Below, piece after piece: positions 1 through 29,190 of a stretch of 64,000 nucleotides of DNA. The stretch is from Ceriagrion tenellum (Eukaryota; Arthropoda; Insecta; Odonata; Coenagrionidae), in the NCBI GenBank assembly GCA_963169105.1, contig OY720632.1, positions 58,375,136 through 58,439,135 on the forward strand, in the 5' to 3' direction. Position numbers and translations under genes: made by a program. The stretch's first letter is position 1; each line of letters starts with the position of its first letter. The notes beneath the pieces were generated by a model. It was given only the letters and a program-made list of their open reading frames with translations, had not been told where the DNA came from and did not search any database.

Positions 1-2566
1 GAATTCGTGGTATGAATGACGCACTCTCATATTTCTACGTGGCCTCATGACGGCAGTATCCGTCCTGGCTCGTTTTCCTCGTCCATAACACGGTTGCCTT
101 CGAGATCTGTCGGAACGACTCCGTGCTCCGCAGCGCGACCGCACAATGCTGGAAAATGTAAGTTTGGATCTGACGTTAAAATCTCCTCTATTAAACTTTC
201 GTTGTTTTTATATCTTACAATAGGACGTAAGTTTGGAGCGCGATACTGGCAACTTGTTACATCCTGGAAAATCTACCACGATTATCCTTCTACAATAGTT
301 GTTTTCTTCCATCCCAATGCACGTCAATGACAGTGGTCATGTTGTTAATCGTTTTCATCGTCTTATGACCGGAAGGTGATGAGCAAATATTAAGATTCTC
401 GTTTATGGCAGTAGATACCTGTTGTGCCGTGATAGTTGAAGACTGGCCGGATGCGGGTCGAGCTTACCAACGTTTTACAATTTACAGTATTAAGCAGGTA
501 TTAATCGAACTGGGAGTTTTGGTAGAATAACTCTCCATTTATATGTGTAACAAAGACTTCACTCGGAACTTCTAATTTATATTTGGAAAGATAGCGCTAC
601 TAAACCTCACCAAAAGATAACATTGGTCATTTTCAGTAGCATTCCCGCCGGAATAAAATGCTCGTTACTTCCCTCCTTCAACTTGAGGGAGTACTCGCAG
701 CAGTCTTTCATTCCCAGGATTTTGTAATTCATTTCGCTCAGCATCAACAACCATTGTTGCCACATCTCGGCCGTTTTCTTGATGTTGATGTTTTTCATGC
801 TGAATCTGTTGAACGATGTAGGGTTAAAAGTATGCGAACATGAGAGTTGAGTGCGCTTTATTCTTGACGGGTCTTAAATGTCTATGTTATTCCTTACTTC
901 GCCGTATTTTTTCATTTTTCATCATGGTATTACGTAATTTATAAATTTAAATGAGTTACTTAGACGTTATATTTCAGAAATAAGCTCTTGCGATGCTGAT
1001 TTAGTCGGTTTGGGAATTAGTAAGTTATCTCTAATTTTTCCGCTCGAAGTAATATTTCTTAATTAAATTAAGGTAATTATTTTTTTTTAATTTTGTCAAA
1101 AGCTATCTGTAATGTTCAGCTTAAATTAACATTAGCTTATGTAATTTAATGTTCCGTGTAATCTTTTTTGTGTGCCGTGGGTTATGTTTTTATTCGCGAA
1201 CTCAACCGACTCTGGACTCAACCGAAACCGATTGTGGACTCAACCGACGTTTTAATGATGTTTTTAGTTGTAGCGGTCGGCTTTTCTAGTTTTATTCCCG
1301 ATCTCAGAGATATCGCTAGAAGACAATCTTCATTGATTAATTCTTGGCATTTAGTGTCTCATATCGGTTATTAACTGTAAATCGGAAATTAACTGTTGAA
1401 GAGAGACAGTAAAACCAGTCATTCCTAATTCCTATCTCCGCCTTTTCATTTCCGGAGAAAGTCCTTTTCTGTATGAATTTTTATGGAAGAAATATTTGAA
1501 ATTGCCCTTGAAAAATCTGAAAAAAAAATTTTTATTATTGGGATAAATCGCAGTTGTATCATATGCATACGTGCACAAATATACACCATGTTTAGTGTGA
1601 TTCTTGTACCACGAAGTTGAGTTCCATAGCTTGTTTATTTCGATAAATTGATAGTTTTATTTTACGTGTTATTTAAAAAAAAGTTGTGGAAAGAATAACC
1701 AGCTTTGAAGCAATGGCAATGGAGATCGTTTCGTGAGAAATTCTTTATTGTGGGATAAAATTTCTGCTACTGTTAAAGAAGAACCTCTGCTTCGATGTAC
1801 TGGTTTCTAAAGATACACAAAATTTGCAATAATGAGCAAATTTTGGATTACTGCTACTTGTTGTATTATTTAAATTTCATGTAAATACTCGCTTGGGTAA
1901 AATCTTATGGCACAAAGCGTTCAACTGACGCTTTTATCACGTAACGATAACCAGTAAGTGCACTGACTTCAGCCTCCATCGCTATTCCGGCAGGATTTGA
2001 TGTCATGATTTTTTAGGAAGCGAAGGAAGTATATATATATAATTATGTTCAAGCGCGATGCAATAAGTAATTTATATTTAATTCCTAATTTGTATATTAA
2101 TTGAAAAATAGATTTGGTTGACAAGATTAACGGCAGAAATTTTCCATAGCAACGCTGCCACATTCGTCAGAGTACGTCGGCTATGTGCTCCGATGAAAAC
2201 TTGAAGTCTGTTATTTAAACCTAAGTATATTATCGATGACCTAAGCCGAATAAATCTATTAGGTGCCTAAGTATGTAGTGCATGTTATACGAGTATTTGG
2301 ACAATACTATTGGGGCAGACAATGAGATAAAAGTTGTGTGAAGAGAGGCCATCGCTCTGCAATTAAGGCATTGTATTTCAGCGTTAAAATTCATATATTT
2401 TTTAAAAACCAATATATCTTCGTAAAAATGACCGACGATTAGGTGATATTTTTACATAATTTGCTAGTGGATGTTTTACTTTCAAATAAATTTTAAAGTC
2501 AATGCAGGTTATCGGGCATGCCTAAAATAGTTCCATCTTAGAAAGAAATCGTCGGGGATTGTGTTG
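1..2566. other. Intergenic, no gene recognised
   Basis: AT-rich DNA with normal CpG density. The open frames are short and resemble no family I know. A frame at 16-330 runs into a good donor-like site (AAAT|GTAAGT near 166), but no partner exon or homology supports it. The only internal structure seen is the short tandem repeat near 1.2 kb. The first six bases are GAATTC, which may be a cloning end. Confidence 0.6.
1199..1248. repeat. Short tandem repeat of ACTCAACCGA
   Basis: The word ACTCAACCGA occurs three times within 50 bases, at spacings of about 16 and 22 bases, with GG before the second and third copies. It is an imperfect minisatellite-like repeat. No function is apparent. Confidence 0.7.
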
Positions 2567-2625
2567 GTGAGATGGCTTGAGTACTGGCTTCCCATACCGA
2601 TAGCCGTGGTTTGAATGCCAGCTGA
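2566..2625 (+). repeat. tRNA-derived SINE head (A and B boxes)
   Basis: An A-box-like stretch (GATGGCTTGAGTACTGG, 2571-2587) is followed by a B-box-like stretch (GGTTTGAATGCC, 2608-2619). The spacing is that of a tRNA gene. The cloverleaf is too imperfect for a working tRNA, so a tRNA-derived SINE or pseudo-tRNA fits best. The tail and the other end were not delimited. Confidence 0.5.
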
Positions 2626-2650
2626 TTGTGTAGATTTTTCAGTGAACTCA

Positions 2651-2700
2651 CGATACCTACTCACTCCTATGACGATACCTACTCACTCGAATCCTATGAC
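2651..2700. repeat. Tandem duplication of about 22-26 bp
   Basis: CGATACCTACTCACTC followed by CCTATGA is repeated directly: first unit from 2651, second from 2673 with a small internal insertion. It lies just downstream of the SINE head and may be part of that element's tail. Confidence 0.7.
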
Positions 2701-5700
2701 GACACCAGATTGATTTTAACCATTCCTCCATTCCCGAGTTTTATCGCTTGCCATCCGATCCATCTGCCTTTAATTGCACGCACAACAGTTGTTGTCGACT
2801 CCCCGGCTAACCGACCAATCACACCAAAATATCTAGGATTTTAATTCAACAGTGTCCCTCAGACTTCTCTTTCCCCGTAACGGGCAGAATTTGGTTATGA
2901 TCAGCGTAAAATAGTATCATTGCCGGCTCTTTTTCGCACAAGCGTTCTTTTTCTGTAAAAAAATTGAATCGTGTTTGAAACTGGGCTGTATTCGTGAAGG
3001 GTCTATAAAAACTGATTATATTATAGCTGATAGGGTGTTAGTACTGATTCTGTTCACAAATGAAAATCTTATGGAGGAGGAGGAAATGCACTTTGGATGT
3101 CTGGAGAAGAGGACTTTGAAGCCCGCTTGGGATGAGAAAAATGGATTTCTTGCTTTCGATCCCCCTGTCCGAGAAAAACGTGTCTAATTAGTGGTGCCTA
3201 TGAGTGTAATACTCCTCAAATGCTCACGATTTCTAAAACTTTTCTCCCCTTTGTTCTTGAAATTACTAGATTATGTTGTTATCCCCAGAAAAGCGTTGCA
3301 ATAATTTAGAGATTTTGTAAAGGGAAATGAAAAATTTCGTACTCCATTGTTTCGAATTGAGTGTACGCATTGTTATCTATATTATATAGGCACTGCTTTA
3401 AGGGATCAACCAGGTTATATTTTGTCTGAAAACTTACGATAATTAGCGATTTTGTCTTATTATTGATGTTATAGTGCGAAGCAATCGAGCATGAGGAAGG
3501 AAAGAGATGGACAAGGAGAAATGGAATTATTTCATCAATGGGAAATAAACGGTATGGATATGTTAATAACGACTAAATTCATTCATACGCGAAATATAAT
3601 CATCAGCAGATTACATCCACATAAAATTTTTCACAGAAGGAAATATTTCCTTGAAAACCTGTCACTATGATATAATAAAAACTGTTGAATCATGTATATT
3701 TGATGAACACTATTCCATCTCGGAAAGCTAAGTATCGTTCGCTATTTTTCTTTCACTTGAAATATTTGTTCATGTAGTAGGTTTGCAGTCTCCTTTATAG
3801 CTTGTTTTGTTTCCTCCACTATGTATTGTTTCCTTCGTGTCTCAGCTTCCCAGGGTGTGAGCATTTCATCGAAATTAGTTGCGTGTCATATGAGGCTGTT
3901 AAAGTTTGTGAAATTCCCAACTAAATATGGGAAATATTTTCTAATTGAAAATTTCGACATTAGTGTCATGCTGATTGCGGAAGTTCCAGGATGACGTCAT
4001 TGTTTTAGATGGCGCTTCTCATGGTTGTGATTAGTTCTTCATAGATCATTCTCCTTATTACCCAACAACCTCGTCGTAGTTTTAAATAAAATAGAAGACA
4101 CTGATAAAGCAGTTTTATTGGTAACCGTTTGGAAAAAGCTCGAGTGGTAAAGTATATCTGACTCGTGTTGAAGTGCTCGTTTTTCTCCTTTTATTACTTT
4201 TTTTCAAGGTACTCTACTGATGAAGGTAGGTTTGGATGGATGCCTAATCATTGCTATGCTCATGTGCTACACTTAAAGAAGTCCGCTACTTCACTATTCT
4301 CTCTGCGTACTTATTCACCTCGGTATGCTTCCTATCTCACCTCAATTCATCGAGACAGCATATTCTCTTTTCCCTTTTCCCCCTTTTCCTCACCCTCTAT
4401 CGTACAACTTCAGGGTTCCTTCATCCTTGGTCTGCCGTTGACTATTAGTTCAGGGTCCCCTAAGTTTGTTATCTCAAGGCGTCCGAATATCAAACGTTTA
4501 TATGGTATAGGATGTTCAGACATGGCGCAAAGATGTATTTTGTCTCGTTGACTTAAAAAATAATTAAGTAAACTGTTTAAATATGTGGTTTGCTTCAAAC
4601 TTGCGACGTGAAAAATGTTGTGTTCATCCGTGCCTTTAATGTTGAGGGTTTTTAACAATTACATTAATCTATAATGGCCATGGTATTGGTCGGGGGATGG
4701 GTTAGGAAAAATTATAAAATATACCTGATCTGATAATCCTTTTTTAACAGCAGTATAACAGCAGAATTTTATGCAACATGAGCTCCGTAAAAACCATTGT
4801 AAACAATTCAACTCTTATCCTTTAAGTTTGTCAAATAATTATGTGTTAATGGTAATATGTATCGTATTTGGCTCCCACTATAACGCTTAAAATTAGACCC
4901 CGTAATAATTCGTTCTCTTTTCTCATCACGGCTTGCTTTTAAATTGTTTTTGAAGCCTCATTTCTTATTCATTAATTAAATTCATTGAATATCTAATAGT
5001 GTTTCGCGCGAGAAGTAAAGAAAATGTCTTTTCCTATTTAGTTCACCGATGAATACTTTGACTTACTGAACTTTAATTGCAGGTAGTCAGTTGATATAAA
5101 AGGCTTTTTCATGAAGGAAGTTCTCGTTGGCATTTTCTTCTATATTCTACCTAATCTGAGAAGAATACAAGGATTCGTTTTACTTAAGTTGTTAAAACTA
5201 TTGTTCAATTCACTTATTCCTCATCGCTGTTTACTTGCCTCCACATCTGCAGTGCCACGTCCTGTTACCTGTTGGCATGTTTGTGGAGAATAGAATGAAT
5301 CGCAAGATGCTACAAATAAGAAATGAGATCATACTGGAGTATTTTCTTCTCTGTTACTTTTATTCTCGATAATCCTCGTCGGGGCCCACCGATAACGGAT
5401 GCTCTCGTGCTCATTTGTGAGCGTCAACCGTTGTCTTATCTCTCTAACGCTTTTTTACGTGGTTTATCGATCTCGCTCCTTTATTGAAGACCAGAGATTA
5501 CCAGTGCCACTTTTACTTGTCTATTCCACTTATCATCATTACTTAGCATTCTTCTCATAAAATAGCATTATTCTATTGTGGGCTTATAATCGAATGCCAG
5601 TTTAGCCTTGTATGTGTATGTTTTCACATTATTTCCTATATCTACGACTAATTTTACAGCTGCAGGTGCTCATGATTTCGGACCCCTCGTCAATGTTTTG

Positions 5701-6679
5701 TTTCTGTATCGTATTTTCATGTCTGTCCATTCACATACTCTTTCATTCCATTCACTCACCCTTTTCCTCGTCACGTTTCCTCAGGAATTGCTCGTGAAAA
5801 ACACTATTTCAGTTTTCATCTGACGATGACTCATTGGGTTGACAGCCGTAGATGAGTTTTTTTAAATCTTTTTGAATCTCACAACTCGTTCATTTTTCAT
5901 TCTGGAACCCTTTAAAATCGTGCCTTAGTCACAAGATTTTTTTTCTTTTTCCGATTTCCTAAGTGTCACGAAAAGAGAGTTATTCATTAGTCACTTGTGA
6001 TTTTGGTACTCTGCGAAGTGTTCGTGTGTTGCGAGTAATTTATTTCCATGTGGTATACGAGTTAGCGGCGGAATTCAAATCCTCTTTTACTGCCACCGTC
6101 GTCGGTCCGTGTTTATTTCCATTACATTCAAGGTACCTGCGCTGCGCTGCATGAATGCTTAGAATAGTACTGGGAAAGAATTCACCTGGGCCTTTCTGCT
6201 TTACATGGACTAAGCCATCGGGCTTTCCGAGCCCAACTACTGACTGGTTTTTCGCTTTTTTCCTTGAAAAACAGTTGGTTGTTGAGAGACATGTCCTCGC
6301 TTACTCATTATTTCTGCGGCCTTTGTCAAATACATAAGTTTAGAAGTGAAACTCTGAGTGGTATTGGTAGTCGTGTCAGAAACTTATCTGTAGCGTAACG
6401 AGAGTACTCGACGCAAGTCTATCCTCTTCCTTTCTCATGGCCGTTGCCGCCCTTAAGGAGTGGAACAAGTTAGTAAGGACTGTTATGTAGTCCAGATAAT
6501 TGGCAGTTTTGTCATGTAATTAATTACTGTTTCTACGGTTTTACCCCTATCTTACGCATTTGCTTCTATCTGGTTGCGCTGGGAGTAGCTTTTTTATCTG
6601 TACAATGCACCGATTAACTAATCCTATTTTGACTGCTTCATCAACGAGCCGATAAATCCAATTCCTGTTAGGACAAGAA
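2701..6679. other. Intergenic, no gene recognised
   Basis: No conserved protein segment is seen on either strand. The longest frame (4165-4551, + strand, 128 codons) is rich in Ser, Phe and Tyr and overlaps frames in other registers, as expected by chance in pyrimidine-rich DNA. No repeats of note were seen. Confidence 0.5.
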
Positions 6680-6755
6680 CACAGCTGGGCTGGATTCGAA
6701 CCTTGAGATCATGAGGAAAGGCCTTTAATCCGCCACCAGATAGGCCTGTAAAATA
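6680..6755 (-). repeat. tRNA-derived SINE head, perfect B box
   Basis: On the minus strand the sequence holds a consensus B box (GGTTCGAATCC, 6692-6702). An A-box-like region (ATCTGGTGGCGGATTAAAGG) lies about 30 bases before it. The D- and anticodon-arm regions do not fold well, so this is read as a SINE head or decayed tRNA. Confidence 0.55.
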
Positions 6756-8389
6756 GCTTTGGGCTAATTACTACTAGCGCCGGCAGAATGTCCATATGTT
6801 GTTGTGGTTATTGTTTTTACCTTGAATGTTCTTAGAGAAAACTCTTTAAGTACATCTCTCTTGTAAAACCGAGGAAAAGCTGGGAGTATCTGCGCGTTGA
6901 AATGATAAATATGATGTGGTAGAAATCACCAGTTTCTGGAATTTTATCCGCATATGTCCCCATCCTACTCACACACGCAGAAACTTTCGACTTCATATGA
7001 AGACGTAAACGTAATACCCGTCCACGGTCACTTCACTTTGTTAAATATGGGATCGGTGAATTACATGAAATATAAATTGGTGTTGCAGACTTCCGTCATT
7101 ACTGAATTTGAAGTGTATTTCAGTATATGTATGTACTCGAAGTAATGACCTTAAAAGATATCGCTGGAGCGGAGAAGTTGATTTTAGCAATCTTCTCAAT
7201 ATTCACGCTCCTCTTTCTCTTGCATTTCGTTTACATAACGCCAACAAGCCCGGAATGATCGTACACGGTTCACATGCGACGACGATGTTGTGTGAATCTT
7301 AATGCATAAATGCCAATTCTCGTGCGCGGAATACCTGCGAAGCATTTATAGGAAAATTAACTTCGTGTGTTTGCATGAATTTCAGAAAAACAATTCATTG
7401 TAAACATCGATGCTCTCATGAGATAATTGTTCTGTCGTGCTGTTCTATCTACATTAATGGTGTTAATGACTATATTTTGTCAACTCCACCGCAGTTTGTA
7501 TTGATAATATTTTCATTGTGTACTCTAGAATTAAATTTGGCTCGTAATCTCTGGTCGTCTTTCTAAATAATTGATTTGAACATTTTACCTCGCGGTACTG
7601 GTGTCTGTCTGCTTTTTATTGTATTTTTCATTCTCTCCCTTCTTTACTCCTTTTTCTTTACATTCTGCTTGGTTGTGATTAGTTGATCTTAGGCTTGCTT
7701 CGTCGTCACATGACTCGTTAGTTTACTTGGAAGTCTCACTTTATGTTACAATCTTTAAGGAAGTGCTTTCGCCTTTCGAACATTCCTACTTTTATTCCTT
7801 CAAGTAGCGCTTTCTTTGGTCGTCTTGTTTGTGATGGTCGATGAGATGAATATTATGAATTGATGTTCACTGCGTAATGACTTCGTGTATTTGAATCTAT
7901 TTGTAAACGTTAAGTTCTCATTGATCTCGGTGCGATTGCGGCACATAATGCAGACGGTATCAGGTATTGAGAAAACTACGGATGAGAAGTTATCTGATGG
8001 AGATTTACTTGAGTGTACATCAGTGTACAAATGACTCTTTCATATTGATTTACGTTGAAGCTTTGTTACGTCATTATTTTTCATTGTAAATTCTCGGTCT
8101 GTTTTAGTTACCTCATGCAAGCCTTACGACCGTTCGAGGTTTTTTTTCGTCTTCCCCACCCATCGCTTTTGCATCTTTAAATGCCCGGAAGATTTTCCAA
8201 GTCACCTCTCAGTATCTGTGGTACGTTCTTAAGAGATTCGGCAACGCTGTCGGGCAGCGATAAAGCGGCATATATATGATGTCGTAGCTGCGTGAAGACG
8301 GTCTGTTTTAAGTGATGAATGCGAAAATCACCGCCGGATTTTCTTATTTCGTGCTCATCAGTTGACCATCTTTCAGTGTACTCCTGCTT
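6756..8389. other. Intergenic DNA upstream of UGP, possible promoter region
   Basis: No coding sequence is recognised. If the candidate first exon at 8,390 is right, the promoter lies here. A match to the arthropod initiator (TCAGTT) is at 8358-8363 and a weaker one (TCAGTG) at 8373-8378. No TATA box stands out. CpG density is normal, unlike the gene body downstream. Confidence 0.3.
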
Positions 8390-8416
8390 ATGGATATGCT
8401 TTCTCTTTTTGATTCG
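8390..8416 (+). CDS. Candidate first coding exon of UGP
   Basis: An ATG at 8390 opens nine codons (MDMLSLFDS) ending at a strong donor, TCG|GTAAGTTC. The splice phase is 0, as exon 2 (from 10,967) requires. Exon 2 has no in-frame Met before well inside the conserved core, so a short upstream exon must exist. UGP proteins are about 500 residues, and this exon would bring the total to 513. The site lies just upstream of the CpG-depleted gene body, where first exons usually sit in methylated insect genes. The call rests on phase, donor strength and position only. Other short exons could serve, including one upstream of the window. Confidence 0.35.
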
Positions 8417-9734
8417 GTAAGTTCATTATTGTTTTCCAATGCTGTTGGTGATCGGTTGCATCGAGGATAGCCTCAGTCTAAGTGATTTATTTGAAACCGT
8501 ATCAACTGGATGGTTAGCCGTGGAAGTCTTCCCTTATTGTTTTTCTCTCGTCGTATATGTCATTACTTCCACGTACCGCCCATTTATGCAAGTGTCTTTA
8601 AGGAATTCGAGTGATTGTTTTTATCGGGGAAGTGAGTTTTCTCATTTGTTCCTGGGCTCTTTGCGGATCATCTGATTACTATAGGCTGTCGTGTATTGGT
8701 GCTTCATGCCACTGATTGCTATAGGTTTTCGAGTTTCGCCATAATTTTTCATCTTTTATCTCGAGTGCATGACTAGTTTGAGTGTTGTGATTTTGCGTTG
8801 CTTCTTTACCGAAGCTTGTGTTTTCTCATGACCAAGTACTTCGTATTTTAAACATAGTAATTTCAGGATTAGCCATAATAAATCTCGTTGCCCGCTACGT
8901 GAAGTAGTTGTGTTGGTTTTTAGGAAGCTTTTGTAAAAAAAACTTTTCGCGGGAAAAAAATGTCGTGCGATGCTCATTTTTCTTATACTTTCAAAGGACG
9001 AATTTCGAATTCGGATCACGACTGGTCGTCTTGTCACCTTTGACCTTGTTGGAGGAGATAATATTTTTATATCGAATGATCTTCTCCCGGCAAATGACAG
9101 AGTAGCCTCTAAGCTTGCGTAGGTGACCGCAGATTATCATTTGCCGACATAAGACGTCACGCAAAGCTTTTCTCCGAGTTCATTGAGTCACCGCGATCAA
9201 GGACGTCCATCGTTAATAGGTATTTGGTTTTCCGAAAATGTTTGTATTGTGTGTCAGCCGATGAGATACTGGATTTTCGTTCATGCTGTCATGAATTCCG
9301 TAGGCCTGTTTTCATATTGTGCGAATTTACCACTGCTTTGACTGGTCCTACTGATCCTATTTACCTTTTATCTGCTAATCTATTGCTTGGAGGTCAATTG
9401 CGCGTAATTTATCAATACGGTTATCGGTATATAATTGCACTTAAGAAAGTTGTTGCCGAAGGTGGTGTGAATCGTGGTTGAGAGAAAATTTAATGAGGAA
9501 AACGAATACTAAGCACCATTACAGATAAAACCATGAGTGCAGTGTTTAAATAAATTAACATTGGGCTATATTTTGAAAAATACATTTATAAAAAATCATC
9601 CTCCTCGTCAGTGAAATTTTTTTAGTCAGAAGTCAGTAAATATCGCCTTTGTGTACATGAACGTATTTTACCGTAGAGTGACATATACCAATTTATGTTC
9701 AGCTTGGATCAGAATAGAGTTTCATTCTCTATAG

Positions 9735-9891
9735 CAGTGGTTCACAACCTTTGTAATGCCGCGACCCTTACGCACAATTCCTCATGTTATGGCGATCCCC
9801 TACCATAAAATTATTTTCTTTGCTTCTTCATAAGACCATAGGAAGTATGTTTTCGGATGGTCTTAGGCGACCCACTGGTTGAGAACCGCTG
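9735..9891 (+). mobile_element. SPIN-like hAT MITE
   Basis: This 157-bp element has terminal inverted repeats CAGTGGTTCACAACC and, as reverse complement of the right end, CAGCGGTTCTCAACC. It is flanked by an imperfect 8-bp target duplication (CTCTATAG at 9727-9734, CTCTTAAG at 9892-9899) of the hAT nTCTAGAn type. From memory, the left part (TTTGTAATGCCGCGACCC, CCTCATGTTATGG, CCATAAAATTATTTTC) and the right part (TTTTCGGATGGTCTTAGGCG) match the two ends of the SPIN family almost word for word, with the middle deleted. It has no coding capacity. It lies in UGP intron 1 if the candidate first exon is correct. Confidence 0.85.
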
Positions 9892-10966
9892 CTCTTAAGG
9901 AAGAAGGAGTTCGCTGATATTGTCACGTCGAACCGAAGACCTTTTGGTGGCCGTCATGGTGTAAATGGATGACTTTTTTTATTTTCAGTAGATTAGAACT
10001 TTATATCAATGGCCGATTTTTCATCTGATTTGTTTAATCATCACCGGCGTTCATAAAATGGAAATTTGCTGGACCATGTAGTTCAAGTGAAATTTTCTGC
10101 ATCGACCTTAAGAGACCTATTTGAAGGTTGTTCTTTCGCGGGTGGTTTCACTGGTGGTCTTTTGCTGGTGGTTTCTTAAACCCATAAAATTTTTCTTTGA
10201 GTGTCATTTTTAAAGAAATGGAGGAATAATAAATTCAACTTAACATCCCATATAGGTGACTTCCTATAGCATTTTGTCTTCTCTCACTTGTGGAAAATAT
10301 CATATATGACTGCACGAATGTCTAGAACGAACTGGACCATTATATGTAGTGTGCAATGTTTAAAAAAATCCTAAATTATTTGTAACAAAAGTATTGCCTT
10401 CCTTATTTGCATTGGTTTCATACTAATTAATGCAGATACATTGTAGTCAATTTTAATACATTTAAAAAAATGTTTTTTCTTAGATATTGATGCCCTTAAA
10501 AAAAGATTGTGAATGATTATATTTAAATGTGCATATTATTAGTATTTAAAATTATAATTAGTAGAATAAATTGTTGTATTTGACTCAATATCACTATTTT
10601 TTAAATATTCAGAAATTTATATTCATTTTCCTCTTTGAGTATTACTTGAATAATGCCTTAGACAACATGCTCTTGAGAAGCATTTCAAAACAAATGATTT
10701 CCCCAATGTTAAATATTTAGAAAACCGCAATGAAATTCTTCCTTCTTGCCCAAAAATGACTATTTTAGGTTTGCAAAATTATAGCTAATGCTATAATGAA
10801 AAATTAATGTATAGGAACAAAACTTACAGATTATTAAACTTACCCTGTAGCTCTATCATATATTTCTTTCAAGAATTTTTTGTGATAACCTTGCCAATTT
10901 CATGTTGCTTTGCATGATTTGAGTTGGAAATGGCTTGATTGGTACTTACCTAATTTTCATTTTCAG

Positions 10967-27454
<16,488 letters not shown>

Positions 27455-29190
27455 TGAAAACAAGTCAAGCATGGTATAGCTAGCCGATAGGTTCGTGGAT
27501 TATTGTGTTCTCATGGCATCTCACTTGAAATGAATGTGAAACGTAACAATGTTTCTGCACACACTTCTTGCAAAATGTTTCATAGTGTATATATTTTTTT
27601 GTGTAAAGTAGAAGTACTGGTTTTTCATTATTGTTGTTTGATCATGGATACTTTTACAATGAGATGATTTATGAACTTCAAATGAAATTCAGTCATCACT
27701 TAAAGGACTACAAATGTTGGGCTGAGACTAAAAATTTGACAATTCAAGTATGTTTGTCCAATTAAACCAGTTTTTGCCAGTGAAATGCTTTTTAAAGAAA
27801 TTTATTTTACAGATTTATAAATATACATATTTTTGAGAATTATTGTTTTTATCTATCAATTCAACAGGCTCGTCATCATGTGTGGAAATATTGTATGTTA
27901 AGTGCGTTGCACTATGTTGTATTGCAATAATAAGAGGCATTTATTGCAGAATATTTCTCAGTGATTTGGATTTCTCATAATTGATGAATTGAAACTTGCC
28001 CTTGGATAGATGTATGTTCAGGTTAATAAAGTCAGTACACGAGTGCTTACATAATTGCATCAGTATGCATATATTATTAAATGCTGATGCTATTTTTGCC
28101 ATTCTCAGGAAGTTGTGTCATATTATATTATGCAATCTTGTGATTGCTACAAGATGAAGCATATGAAATGAAATTCACCTGTGTTAGTATTTTTACCATA
28201 TTGGTAGGAAGTCACCTAGTCCAAAGAGGCCTGTATATGTTATTTGACCAATTGTGTTACTCCATTTTAATTTCTGAATCAGTAAAATATATCAACATTT
28301 TTCTCAATTGAATGTTAATTTCATTGTTTTCTAACTCTCTGTTCTATCAGTCAACATTCATAGGATTACTTGCTTATGGAGTAAGAATTCTGCTGCATAA
28401 GATTGAGTTAGATTGAAATTTTGTCTGCCTTTCAATGATTACTCATATGTTTTGTTTTGAATAATTGCACTTTCTAGGCATCAGTTAATTACATGAAAAT
28501 GAATGTGTAAACTCAGTGGAGTATTAGTCATTAATACTGGATTGATCGGAAATATGGGGGTGATTCCTTCAATGGTATAATGTCACAGGGCTGTATGCTT
28601 TTAATCCAAAACAATTTTTGGGCAACTTTTCTTTAGTGTGTTCATTCCTCTTGTGGTATATTGGGCTCTGCTCCTGCTATGGGATGAATGTCATTTCATG
28701 CTTTTAATAATTGCATTTGGCAGTGGCTAATCATAGTTGCAATAGAAAATGTTGGCATTCATGACCATTATTTCATTCCAGTCATACTTCAATTTCAGCT
28801 TTGTATCATCATGAAATGAATGTGTCAGTAGTTGTCAGGCTGAATTATCATTCCCTTCAGTGACGTTGTGTGTGTGTCTATTGGGCCGTAAACAGTTTAG
28901 ATATAATGTAAGCACTGTCAAGAGCTTTTAGTCTTATAAGCCTTTGATAGTGCCTCTGTTGATCTTAAATTGAGTTTGGAAACTTAAGAGTAGATTTAAA
29001 TACCCTCCTTTTTTTATTCCATATTATTTAGAGCTCATGTTTCTTTCTTCCTATGCTAATATCTATTCAGTATTGACCTATGTGACTATACTTATAACTG
29101 CTTTGTCCTTGGAGTAGATCTACTTTTCTGCACCAATAAGGGAGGTTATTGAGTGCTAAAGCAAATTATTGCATTTAGTGCAATAAAAAA
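27455..29190 (+). other. Probable UGP 3' UTR
   Basis: AT-rich, CpG-poor and without coding signal. AATAAA signals occur at 28025-28030 and 29182-29187; the second is followed by a T-rich stretch. Which is used cannot be decided from sequence. The CpG-poor character continues to about 30.5 kb, so the transcript may run further. Confidence 0.45.

Noticed and set aside
4200..4230. Alternative UGP first exon (ATGAAG|GTAGGT)
   Set aside because: The phase would fit, but only two codons are encoded, the donor is weaker and it lies 6.7 kb upstream; the 8,390 candidate is preferred.
4165..4551. 128-codon + frame as a secreted or membrane protein
   Set aside because: The Phe/Ser/Tyr richness comes from pyrimidine-rich DNA, and no homology or splice partner was seen.
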